From: Pedobacter sp. MC2016-24
Lineage (GTDB): Bacteria; Bacteroidota; Bacteroidia; Sphingobacteriales; Sphingobacteriaceae
Reading direction: 5' to 3'
Length of the DNA: 64,000 nt
Assembly (NCBI RefSeq): GCF_015223055.1
Contig: NZ_JADFBX010000021.1
Span: 1-64,000, forward strand
This document shows positions 56,582 through 64,000 of this stretch, piece by piece. A program made the translations under genes and the position numbers. The first letter of the stretch is position 1; every line of letters starts with the position of its first letter. The notes beneath the pieces are model-generated. The model did no database searches. It was not told the DNA's origin and worked only from the letters and a program-made list of their open reading frames with translations.

Positions 56582-57853
56582 ATGAAATTAACCGAATTTA
56601 ATATGAAAAGACCCGGTCTGTTACTGGCTTCTATACTTGCAGTTACGGTGTCAGTATCCTCATTTATATGGTTTTCGCCCAAGACGGAGCTGATTAAAAA
56701 AGATTTTTCGACCGCTGAAAAGCAATATTCCAAAATGCTGAAAAGCCAGACTGATTTGACCCAGTTTCCACGTACTTCTGATAAAAATGGTGCGGTAAAA
56801 ACAACCGATGTTTGGGATTGGACACAGGGTTTTTTTGCTGGCGGTTTATGGTATATTTATGAGTACACGAAGAAACCAGAGTGGAAGGCTGCTGCCACAA
56901 AGTGGACAGAAGCATTAGAACAAGCTCAGTTTTTAACGCAGCATCATGATGTTGGCTTTGTGATGTATTGTTCTTATGGCAATGCGGTAAGGTTTGAGAA
57001 AGACCCGGCAAAACTGGAGAAGTATCATAAAATATTGATTCAATCTGCAGAGTCTGCATTAACCCGTTTTGATCCTAAAGTAGGATTGATCAAATCCTGG
57101 AATACCAAGGCTTCATGGGATAAAAAAACAGTCTGGCAATACCCGGTAATCATCGACAACATGATGAACCTGGAAATGCTATGTTACGTTTCTAAGCTGA
57201 CCGGCAATCCAAAGTATAAAGATGTAGCCATAAGTCATGCGCTGAATACCATGAAAAATCATTTCAGGCCAGATTTTAGCACCTACCACGTTGTTGACTA
57301 TGATGCCAATGGAAATGTGTTGCACCAGCAGACCAACCAGGGGTATGCGGACAATTCGACCTGGTCGAGAGGGCAGGGCTGGGCAATTTATGGTTTCACC
57401 ATGATGTACCGCGAAACCAGGGATCAGCGTTTTCTGGATGCCGCACAAAAGGCTGCGGATTTCTATATCAACCATCCCAATTTACCAAAAGACAAGATCC
57501 CTTACTGGGATTTCAATGTCAATCAGTCGGGATATCAACCGGATTGGGCTTATGACGCCAATAAACTTTCTTATATTCCCCGAGACGCATCGGCAGGAGC
57601 ACTGACAGCCTCAGGTTTATTGGAGTTAAGTACCTTTGCTAAAGACGGTAAAAAGTACTTTACGCAAGCGGAAATGATGCTAAAGTCTTTGTCTGGGGCA
57701 GACTACCTGGCTAAACCCGGTACAAATGCCGGATTTATTTTGAAGCATTCGGTAGGCAGTTTTCCGCACAATAGTGAAATTGATGTGCCTTTAATTTATG
57801 CGGATTATTATTTCCTTGAAGCATTGTTGCGCTATCAAAAAATCGAAAAATAA
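56582..57853 (+). CDS. GH88 unsaturated glucuronyl hydrolase
   Basis: A 423-residue enzyme with an N-terminal signal/anchor (GLLLASILAVTVSVSSFIWF). Catalytic aspartates: Asp123 in QHHDVGFVMY and Asp192 in IDNMMNLEML. The C-terminus GSFPHNSEIDVPLIYADYYF is conserved. It is a paralogue of the GH88 at 27625, kept in the second locus to clear unsaturated chondroitin disaccharides made by the two PL8 lyases. Different sulfation preference between the two copies is plausible. It starts 24 bp after GH95. A terminator follows about 200 bp downstream. Confidence 0.93.
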   Translation: MKLTEFNMKRPGLLLASILAVTVSVSSFIWFSPKTELIKKDFSTAEKQYSKMLKSQTDLTQFPRTSDKNGAVKTTDVWDWTQGFFAGGLWYIYEYTKKPEWKAAATKWTEALEQAQFLTQHHDVGFVMYCSYGNAVRFEKDPAKLEKYHKILIQSAESALTRFDPKVGLIKSWNTKASWDKKTVWQYPVIIDNMMNLEMLCYVSKLTGNPKYKDVAISHALNTMKNHFRPDFSTYHVVDYDANGNVLHQQTNQGYADNSTWSRGQGWAIYGFTMMYRETRDQRFLDAAQKAADFYINHPNLPKDKIPYWDFNVNQSGYQPDWAYDANKLSYIPRDASAGALTASGLLELSTFAKDGKKYFTQAEMMLKSLSGADYLAKPGTNAGFILKHSVGSFPHNSEIDVPLIYADYYFLEALLRYQKIEK

Positions 57854-58048
57854 TTTTTTCAGTGAAAGCAAGGAACAAGTTAAGCGATGATTTTTTATGA
57901 ATGGCCTGACGCATAACTGTATTGTGCATTTTTGATGCTGAATCGCAGAAAATCATAGAAGATTTCGTTGTATAATTTATACATTTGTTCAGTTTAGGTT
58001 TGTAACTATCTAATTTGTGTTCCTACAATTGGTGCCTGAACAGTATTT

Positions 58049-58080
58049 AACAGGGACGTTCGCAGCGTCCCTGTTTTTTT
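58049..58080 (+). terminator. Rho-independent terminator closing the second glycan operon
   Basis: Stem AACAGGGACG / CGTCCCTGTT with loop TTCGCAG, then a run of T. It lies 196 bp after the GH88 stop. Confidence 0.88.
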
Positions 58081-58146
58081 ATGTCTGAACCAGACCTCTT
58101 TTCAATTGATTTAGCAGGGAGCTATTAAGACTAGTCCGCAAGCTTG

Positions 58147-58468
58147 TCAGTCAATAAATTAATCAAGTAAGCCATTAAGTAATCAATCAAGTAATTAAGT
58201 AATCAATTAATCAAGCAATTAAGCAAGCAATCAAGTAATCAATTAAACAAGCAAATAAGTAAGCAATTAGGTAATCAATCACGCAATCAATCAAGCAAGC
58301 AATTAAACAATCAATTAAGTAAGCGATCAAGTAATCAATTAAACAAGCAAATAAGTAAGCAATTAGGTAATCAATCACTCAATCAATTAAACAAGCAATT
58401 AAGTAAGCAATCAAGTAATCAATTAAGCAAGCAATTAAACAATCAATCAAGTAAGTAACCAATCACAC
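58147..58468. repeat. Degenerate 4-bp repeat (NYAA)n
   Basis: About 80 units of the form (G/T/A)(C/T)AA such as TCAA, GTAA, GCAA, TTAA and ACAA hold phase for ~320 bp with few exceptions. Period 4 with frequent TAA excludes coding. A higher-order duplication is visible: 58231-58282 and 58327-58378 are identical over 52 bp, offset by 96 bp. Confidence 0.9.
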
Positions 58469-58491
58469 CATACCCGGGTGTATATATGGAG

Positions 58492-58584
58492 GCAAATTTG
58501 GTGCCTCCGAAAGGTCCTAGGCGCTCTTTGCTCCCCTTCAGGAGCCTAAGAGATGCCAGACCTAGAGGAGCGCACCTAATTTGC
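58492..58584 (+). ncRNA. Long structured hairpin element, copy 1
   Basis: From outside in: an outer arm pairs 58492-58508 with 58567-58584 (16 pairs, one T-T mismatch, one bulge). A GAA/AGA internal loop follows (58509-58511, 58564-58566). AGGTC/GACCT is next (58512-58516, 58559-58563), then CTA opposite A, GGC/GCC, CTCTT/AAGAG, GCTCC/GGAGC and loop CCTTCA (58535-58540). It ends 92 bp before the GH3 start. The core and internal loop recur at 61167-61262, while the helices either side differ but still pair. The purine-rich loop favours plus-strand RNA. Confidence 0.6.
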
Positions 58585-58676
58585 ATGTTAAAATAGTTGA
58601 ACTTAATGCCAATTTCAACCCATCATAAAATCCTATTTTAGTGGATTAGAACCATTTCTTGCAATTTTTTACTCAC

Positions 58677-61085
58677 ATGATGAAATACAAGCCACTGGCA
58701 TTGGCCGCATTGCTGTCTTTAGCAATGACTGCCGATGCACAAAAGAAGAATATCTATCACAAAGGCTGGGTAGATTTCAACAAGAACGGAAAAATGGATG
58801 TTTTTGAAGATCCTGCTAAACCCGTAGAAGCCAGGATTAAAGATTTGCTGAGCCAAATGACACTGGATGAGAAAACCTGCCAGACGGCTACACTTTACGG
58901 GTATGGGCGGGTGCTTAAAGATGAGATGCCGACAGCGGACTGGAAAAATCAAATATGGAAAGACGGTATAGCCAATATTGATGAAGAGCTGAACAGTTTG
59001 CCTTACAATAAGAAAGCGGTAACCGCTTATTCCTATCCTTTCAGCAAACATGCCAATGCGATTAACACAGTACAGAAATGGTTTGTAGAAGAGACGAGAA
59101 TGGGAATCCCTGTTGATTTCAGCAATGAAGGTATTCATGGTTTATGCCATGATCGGGCAACACCTTTTCCGGCACCCATCAATATTGGTACGACCTGGAA
59201 CCGGGAGCTGGTTTACCGTGCCGGAGGTACGGTGGGTAGAGAAGCGAAAGCATTGGGCTATACCAATGTGTATGCACCAATTCTTGATGTTGCCAGAGAC
59301 CAGCGCTGGGGGAGGGTAGTGGAATGCTATGCTGAAGATCCTTATTTAATTGCAGAATTGGGTAAACAAATGACCCTGGGTATTCAGGATCAGGGCACAG
59401 CCGCCACATTAAAGCATTACGCCGTTTACAGCGTACCAAAAGGAGGCCGGGATGGGCAGGCACGTACTGACCCGCATGTTGCACCGAGAGAATTGCATGA
59501 AATGTTTTTGTATCCATTCAGAAGGGTGATTCAGGAAGCGAAACCCATGGGGATTATGAGTAGTTATAACGATTGGAACGGGGAGCCGGTTACCGGAAGT
59601 TATTATTTTCTAACAGAATTGCTTCGTAAGCAATATGGTTTTGATGGCTATGTGGTATCTGACAGCGAAGCCGTTGAATTTATCTCCAGTAAACATCATG
59701 TTGCTGCGGATTATAAGGGTGCCGTAAAGCAGGCTATTGAAGCGGGACTGAATGTACGTACCCATTTCACGATGCCGGAAAATTTTATCCTGCCGCTTCG
59801 GGAATTGGTTAAAGAAGGTTCTGTATCTATGAAAACGCTGGATGAGCGTGTAGCTGATGTACTTCGTATAAAATTCAGACTGGGGCTTTTTGATGATCCC
59901 TATGTCAAAGATCCTGCTTCATCGGATAAAAAAGTACATACCCAGGCCGACGAAGAGATCGCCGTTCAGTTGAACCGCGAGTCTATGGTCTTGTTAAAAA
60001 ACGACAAAGGAGTTTTGCCCCTGGATGTTAACAACTATAAGAATATACTGGTTACTGGCCCTTTAGCGACTGAAACAACTTATACAACCAGCAGATACGG
60101 TCCTTCTAATAACCCGATTACCTCTATTTTAGATGGGATAAAGGGATTTGTTGGGCAGAAAGCGAAAGTCCATTATGCCAAAGGATGTGAGGTAATTGAT
60201 GCCAAATGGCCGGAAAGCGAAATTATTCCTACCGAGCTGAGTACAGCAGAACAAACTCAGATTAATGAGGCTGTTGAGGCTGCAAAGCAGGCTGACATTG
60301 TGATTGCGGTGGTTGGGGAAACGGATGATCAGGTTGGGGAGAGTAAATCGAGAACCGGACTAAACTTACCCGGCAGACAGCTGTTGCTCTTGCAGGCGCT
60401 TCATGCTACAGGGAAAACCATTGTTATGGTGATGGTTAACGGGCGGCCTTTAACAATCAATTGGGAAAACCGGTTTCTACCAGCCATCCTTCAGGCGGGT
60501 TTTCCGGGGCCATCGGCAGGTAAAGTTGTGGCTGAAACATTATTCGGGGATAACAATCCCGGGGGTAAGTTAACCATGACCTATCCAAAATCAATTGGGC
60601 AAATTGAATTAAATTTCCCTTTCAAGCCTGGTTCTCAAGCTGGTCAGGGTAAAAATGACGATCCCAATGGGAATGGAAAGACGCGGGTTTTAGGTGCACT
60701 ATATCCCTTCGGTTATGGCTTAAGCTATACCACCTTCGAATTTAGCAACCTGCAGGTTAACCCGACAGAAATTAATGCCCAGGCGGATATACAAATAAGC
60801 GTAGATGTTAAAAATACAGGATCAAGAAAAGGCGACGAGGTGGTGCAGCTTTACCTTAAAGACTTGGTGAGCAGTGTCACCGTTTATGAATCCGTATTGA
60901 GAGGATTTGAACGTGTAAAACTCGCAGCCGGAGAAACCAAAACTGTACGATTTACCCTGCATCCGGATGACCTTGCCCTCCTGGATAAAAACATGAACTG
61001 GACCGTCGAACCCGGTAAATTTGAAGTGATGATCGGCAACTCCTCAGAGGACATCAAACTGAAAAAAGAATTCACAGTCAAATAA
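58677..61085 (+). CDS. GH3 beta-glycosidase
   Basis: An 802-residue secreted enzyme (signal peptide ending ADAQ). The GH3 N-terminal barrel includes NEGIHGLCHDRATPFPAP, QRWGRVVECYAEDPYL and the nucleophile in GYVVSDSEAVEF (Asp329). The alpha/beta sandwich domain includes VAVVGETDDQVGES, and a fibronectin-III-like C-terminal domain includes NTGSRKGDEVVQLYLKD. Substrates of this branch include beta-glucosides and beta-xylosides. In this locus removal of terminal beta-linked sugar from glycosaminoglycan linkage regions or glycoprotein is conceivable. Start at ATG 58677 (or 58680) rather than TTG 58659. It is flanked on both sides by the structured hairpin element. Confidence 0.92.
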   Translation: MMKYKPLALAALLSLAMTADAQKKNIYHKGWVDFNKNGKMDVFEDPAKPVEARIKDLLSQMTLDEKTCQTATLYGYGRVLKDEMPTADWKNQIWKDGIANIDEELNSLPYNKKAVTAYSYPFSKHANAINTVQKWFVEETRMGIPVDFSNEGIHGLCHDRATPFPAPINIGTTWNRELVYRAGGTVGREAKALGYTNVYAPILDVARDQRWGRVVECYAEDPYLIAELGKQMTLGIQDQGTAATLKHYAVYSVPKGGRDGQARTDPHVAPRELHEMFLYPFRRVIQEAKPMGIMSSYNDWNGEPVTGSYYFLTELLRKQYGFDGYVVSDSEAVEFISSKHHVAADYKGAVKQAIEAGLNVRTHFTMPENFILPLRELVKEGSVSMKTLDERVADVLRIKFRLGLFDDPYVKDPASSDKKVHTQADEEIAVQLNRESMVLLKNDKGVLPLDVNNYKNILVTGPLATETTYTTSRYGPSNNPITSILDGIKGFVGQKAKVHYAKGCEVIDAKWPESEIIPTELSTAEQTQINEAVEAAKQADIVIAVVGETDDQVGESKSRTGLNLPGRQLLLLQALHATGKTIVMVMVNGRPLTINWENRFLPAILQAGFPGPSAGKVVAETLFGDNNPGGKLTMTYPKSIGQIELNFPFKPGSQAGQGKNDDPNGNGKTRVLGALYPFGYGLSYTTFEFSNLQVNPTEINAQADIQISVDVKNTGSRKGDEVVQLYLKDLVSSVTVYESVLRGFERVKLAAGETKTVRFTLHPDDLALLDKNMNWTVEPGKFEVMIGNSSEDIKLKKEFTVK

Positions 61086-61108
61086 CATCGCGCTAAATAA
61101 TGCGATAA

Positions 61109-61164
61109 GCACTATGCTCCTTGCATCACGCGCTCTGCACTATGCCATTTGCATCATGCTATTT
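61109..61164 (+). repeat. Two imperfect 28-bp tandem repeats
   Basis: Units start GCACTATGC and share TTGCATCA; about 21 of 28 positions agree (61109-61136, 61137-61164). They lie directly after GH3 and before structured hairpin copy 2. No function is evident. Confidence 0.6.
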
Positions 61165-61166
61165 AC

Positions 61167-61262
61167 TCAAAAATCACCTTCTATGAAGCGACCTAGGCGC
61201 TCTTTGCTCCCCCTTCGGGAGCCTAAGAGATGCCAGTCGCAGAATAGAACGGTTATTTTTGA
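61167..61262 (+). ncRNA. Long structured hairpin element, copy 2
   Basis: Same architecture as copy 1. The outer arm pairs 61167-61184 with 61244-61262 (17 pairs, one mismatch, one bulge). Then come the same GAA/AGA internal loop (61185-61187, 61241-61243), GCGAC/GTCGC (61188-61192, 61236-61240), and the shared core 61193-61235 with loop CCCTTCG. The right arm overlaps the last codons and stop of the convergent mlaD-like gene. It may also end transcription both ways, since the arms include A5/T5 tracts. Confidence 0.6.
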
Positions 61263-62233
61263 CCTTCAGCCTCAGCTTTTGCTCTCTTTTTAAAGAATCC
61301 GCGGAATAAGAAATTACTTTGTAAAGCTTCCAGATCTTCATCTAGTTTTTTACTGCTGGTCTCCAGATTCTTCATAATAGATTTCACCTGCTCAGCGGTT
61401 TTTGCATCATTGATCAATAAACCCACCGCATTATCTGTCTGGTTGAATTTCGAAGAAGCTTTATTCAAATTCTCGGTCATGGCAGAAGCTGACTGTGCTG
61501 TTTTTTGCAATTCTGTAACGGCTCCCTGTAATTTTGCAAATACAGCGGTATCTGTCATTAGTTTATCGGCTAAACCTCCCTTAGTATTTAAGGTTTTGGT
61601 AAAGGTATTCATCTCTGCGGCCATTCTGTTTGCGGATGCAGTTGTGTTTTTTAGGTTTTCCACAATTGTCCTAAAATTGGCGGCAATCTTTTCGTCTGTC
61701 AGCAAAGCACCAGCCGTTCCTTTACCCTCTACCAGGCTTTTAGAAAGTACTTTAAAATCTGAAGTTACATCTACCAGGTTTTTGTTGTTTACCTGGAATG
61801 TTTTCATGATGTCATCGGTAGAAAGCGCGGTATTAACCTGAAGTTGATCCCCATCCTCTATAAAAGGAAATTTAGGACTTCCACCACCGATCACGACGAT
61901 CTTATTTCCAATTAAGCCGTCGGAACTGATACTTGCCGTAGAATTTTTGTGAATATACTTATGGGCATCCTCTTCGATGTTCATAAACACCTGGACCTGC
62001 GATGTTCCATAGAACTGAATCTTTTTAATTGTCCCGATTTTTACCCCTGAAAACCAAACGTTACCGCCCGATTTGAGACCCTGTATATCGCTAAAAACAG
62101 CATTTACAGTAAAGCTTTTTACAAAGGTTTTTCTCTGGCTTCCTAAAGTAAAAACGCCTAAAACGAATATCACCAGGCCGATGAGTATAAATACTCCAAC
62201 TGTGATCTGTTTGCGGTTGTCTGTTGCTTGCAT
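61253..62233 (-). CDS. mlaD: MlaD-type MCE-domain substrate-binding protein
   Basis: A 326-residue protein anchored by one N-terminal helix (GVFILIGLVIFVLGVFTL). An MCE domain follows at about 40-115 (FSDIQGLKSGGNVWFSGVKI, then SSDGLIGNKIVVIGGG). A long helical tail follows, with coiled-coil character and Ala/Lys/Thr-rich sequence. In Mla systems the MCE protein forms a hexameric ring in the periplasm that ferries phospholipids between membranes. Third gene of the operon, 8 bp after the ATPase. Its last bases form one arm of structured hairpin copy 2. Confidence 0.9.
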   Translation of the reverse strand: MQATDNRKQITVGVFILIGLVIFVLGVFTLGSQRKTFVKSFTVNAVFSDIQGLKSGGNVWFSGVKIGTIKKIQFYGTSQVQVFMNIEEDAHKYIHKNSTASISSDGLIGNKIVVIGGGSPKFPFIEDGDQLQVNTALSTDDIMKTFQVNNKNLVDVTSDFKVLSKSLVEGKGTAGALLTDEKIAANFRTIVENLKNTTASANRMAAEMNTFTKTLNTKGGLADKLMTDTAVFAKLQGAVTELQKTAQSASAMTENLNKASSKFNQTDNAVGLLINDAKTAEQVKSIMKNLETSSKKLDEDLEALQSNFLFRGFFKKRAKAEAEGQK

Positions 62234-62241
62234 ATTTTCTG

Positions 62242-63015
62242 TTACTGAATAAAATTATAGTCATAGAAAGGTTTCACCCTTTCGTCATTTGTATTAAAAA
62301 CTTCTTCAAAGGTACCAACCCTTTGAAATTGTCCGTCTAAAAGCATCGCTACCCGGTTACCCACGGATTTGGCACAGGTAAGGTCGTGGGTAATCACGAT
62401 GGAACTGGTGTGAAAACGCGTCTGTACTTCGTTAATCAAATTGTTGATCTCCAGACAGGTTATCGGATCCAGTCCGGCTGTAGGCTCATCGTAAAGCATG
62501 ATTTCCGGGCGCAATATCAAGGTCCGGGCAATACCAATCCTTTTTCGCTGTCCACCCGAAAGTTCAGATGGCATCTGGTTTATGGTATTCAGCAAACCTA
62601 CTGCATCCAGCATTTCTTCTACAGCATGTTTCACCTCAGCTTTGGTCAGGTTTTTTTGATTCCTTACCAATGGAAATTCCAGATTTTCCCTAACAGTCAT
62701 ACTATCATACAAAGCACTGTTCTGGAAAGAAAATCCAACCTTTAGCCGGAGTTCCAGTAATTCTTTATAGGTAATCTGATCTACAAGTTGCCCGAGTACT
62801 TTGACATCGCCTGCATCGGGCGTCAGCAGTCCGACAATGATTTTGATCAATACAGATTTTCCGGTACCGGATTTACCCAATACCACAAGGTTCTCTCCTT
62901 TATACACATCCAGGTCAATTCCTTTCAATACATGGAAATTTCCAAATGATTTCATCAGACCTTTAATCTCAATGACTTTTTCGGCACCTTTATCCGTTTG
63001 CTTTTTCTGTTCCAT
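62242..63015 (-). CDS. mlaF: MlaF-type ABC transporter ATPase
   Basis: A 257-residue nucleotide-binding subunit. Walker A GKSGTGKSVLIK, signature LSGGQRKRIGIART, Walker B IMLYDEPTAGLDP, H-loop VITHDLTCAKS. It powers the MCE lipid transporter with the neighbouring permease. 10 bp after the mlaE-like gene. Confidence 0.93.
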   Translation of the reverse strand: MEQKKQTDKGAEKVIEIKGLMKSFGNFHVLKGIDLDVYKGENLVVLGKSGTGKSVLIKIIVGLLTPDAGDVKVLGQLVDQITYKELLELRLKVGFSFQNSALYDSMTVRENLEFPLVRNQKNLTKAEVKHAVEEMLDAVGLLNTINQMPSELSGGQRKRIGIARTLILRPEIMLYDEPTAGLDPITCLEINNLINEVQTRFHTSSIVITHDLTCAKSVGNRVAMLLDGQFQRVGTFEEVFNTNDERVKPFYDYNFIQ

Positions 63016-63025
63016 TGCTTAAGAT

Positions 63026-63835
63026 TTAGGTTCTGAATAAACTGAAAAACTGTACTGAAACTACCTCTTCAATAAATATGAGGAACATCGCTATAACTAC
63101 TGCTGAGTTTGCCGCTTTACCAACGCCCTCAGTTCCTTTAGACGAATTGTAGCCCTGGTAGCAGCCTACGACACCAATGGTAAAGCCAAATAAAATCGCT
63201 TTAATGGTTGAGGCTGTAAAGTCAAGAAATGTAATTTGTTCTAATGAAGACTGAAAAAATGCTTTTGCACTTGTATTTTCACTTAGCGACACGTTTAGTA
63301 AGGCACCACACATACCCACCATAGCAGTATAAAAGGTAAGTATAGGTATAGTAATTGTTGCCGCGAGTACGCGTGTGGATACTAAAAATTTAAAAGGGTT
63401 GGTTGCAGAGACCTCCATGGCGTCAATTTGTTCGGTAACACGCATAGAACCAAGCTCCGCACCGATACTGGAACCTACCTTACCGGCGGCGATCAGTCCT
63501 GTTAATAGTGGTGCCAGTGTTCTGAGTAAGGCAATCCCTACAAGGGAAGGTAACCAGGACGTTGCGCCAAACTCTGACAGGGATGGCCTGGACTGCTTGG
63601 TAAATACAATTCCTGTAATGAAACCTGTAGTTGAAATCAGTAAGGCCGAGCGGTATCCAATCTCATAACATTGGCGAAATAGCTCTTTCAGCTCATAAGG
63701 AGGAAGAAAACCCTCTTTGAAAAAACGAGCAATAAATTTATACACATCATATAGTGTCAAGAACATCCGGCTCAACCTACCGGGGCCTTTAACTTCCTTT
63801 TCTTGTTCTAAGGGTTGCTCAGTCTTGCTCTCCAT
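63026..63835 (-). CDS. mlaE: MlaE-type ABC transporter permease
   Basis: A 269-residue inner membrane permease. About five membrane helices with the conserved MlaE core (LISTTGFITGIVFTKQ, LLTGLIAAGKVGSSIGAELG, then MRVTEQIDAMEVS, then PFKFLVSTRVLAATITIPIL). The GAELGSMRVTEQIDA block is diagnostic. First gene of the three-gene Mla operon. The N-terminus is an amphipathic cytosolic segment. Confidence 0.93.
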   Translation of the reverse strand: MESKTEQPLEQEKEVKGPGRLSRMFLTLYDVYKFIARFFKEGFLPPYELKELFRQCYEIGYRSALLISTTGFITGIVFTKQSRPSLSEFGATSWLPSLVGIALLRTLAPLLTGLIAAGKVGSSIGAELGSMRVTEQIDAMEVSATNPFKFLVSTRVLAATITIPILTFYTAMVGMCGALLNVSLSENTSAKAFFQSSLEQITFLDFTASTIKAILFGFTIGVVGCYQGYNSSKGTEGVGKAANSAVVIAMFLIFIEEVVSVQFFSLFRT

Positions 63836-64000
63836 GAATTAGCCTAATATCATATATTATCATTGTTGTAACAGCAATTGTTAGTTTTTGTTTAGGAGGT
63901 ACTAACAAACGGTACGCCATAATTTTGTAAAGTTAAAATTTGCCAAATAAACTGCACGTTATTTTATTGTATCTGAATGCTTTTAATTTCGAGCATTGTG
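63836..64000. other. Upstream region of the Mla operon
   Basis: 165 bp of AT-rich sequence to the window edge without a supported ORF. On the minus strand a TAACTTTA stretch resembles the -7 box only partly, so no promoter is called. Confidence 0.35.

Larger units (their letters stand above)
57854..58676. other. 823-bp gap between GH88 and GH3
   Basis: No coding region. In order: ~195 bp of featureless AT-rich sequence, a strong terminator (58049-58080), a ~320-bp degenerate 4-bp repeat (58147-58468), a 7-bp hairpin (58488-58508) nested with the long structured hairpin copy 1 (58492-58584), and ~90 bp to the GH3 start. The GH3 gene is therefore a separate transcription unit. I did not find a convincing TTTG/TAnnTTTG promoter for it. 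Confidence 0.7.

Noticed and set aside
58147..58468. CRISPR array
   Set aside because: The tract is a continuous 4-bp degenerate repeat without 25-40 bp repeats separated by unique spacers, and no cas genes are nearby.

Overview
The window is chromosomal DNA from a member of the Bacteroidota, most likely a Pedobacter-like member of the Sphingobacteriaceae. The reasons are three SusC/SusD pairs, two ECF sigma/FecR cassettes, a hybrid two-component regulator, TTTG / TAnnTTTG promoter boxes, a bacteroidotal histone H1-like gene, and a chondroitinase AC whose catalytic residues fall at the same numbers as I recall for the Pedobacter heparinus enzyme. There is no phage or transposase gene.

Layout. 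0-4 kb: a small hypothetical gene, the transglycosylase mtgA and a DUF5686 outer-membrane protein. 4-13.5 kb: an ECF sigma factor, a FecR anti-sigma factor and an STN-type SusC/SusD pair. These lead into cyanophycinase, isoaspartyl peptidase and a second cyanophycinase, so the locus looks built for a peptide polymer rather than a glycan. 13.5-17.4 kb: housekeeping genes, including a metallo-hydrolase and a two-gene Fe-S redox module. 17.4-19.1 kb: two identical tRNA-Phe genes with matching promoters and a 59-residue Hc1-like gene. The segment after the second tRNA is bounded by an att-like direct repeat.

19.1-34 kb: the first glycan locus. It has divergent ECF sigma and FecR genes, STN-SusC/SusD, a GH79-like glucuronidase, GH88, a PL8 lyase, an esterase and an FAD oxidoreductase. 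It encodes a lyase plus unsaturated-uronyl hydrolase route with no sulfatase, which suggests hyaluronan or another weakly sulfated uronic-acid glycan. 34-35.6 kb: a gap with an inverted pair of consensus DnaA boxes, then a phytase-like lipoprotein.

35.7-61.1 kb: the second glycan locus, headed by a hybrid two-component regulator. It encodes a chondroitin ABC-type lyase, a sulfatase, chondroitinase AC, SusC without STN, SusD with a ~150-residue inserted domain, a DUF5017 lipoprotein, GH29 and GH95-like fucosidases, GH88 and GH3. It reads as a chondroitin/dermatan sulfate system with fucose-removing capacity. 61.2-63.8 kb: an Mla-type lipid transport operon on the opposite strand.

The most unusual non-coding signal is a pair of long hairpins on either side of the GH3 gene (58492-58584 and 61167-61262). 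They share an almost identical core and an identical GAA/AGA purine internal loop, while the helices around that loop differ in sequence and remain complementary. This is the pattern of a structured RNA. A ~320 bp degenerate 4-bp repeat lies just upstream of the first copy.
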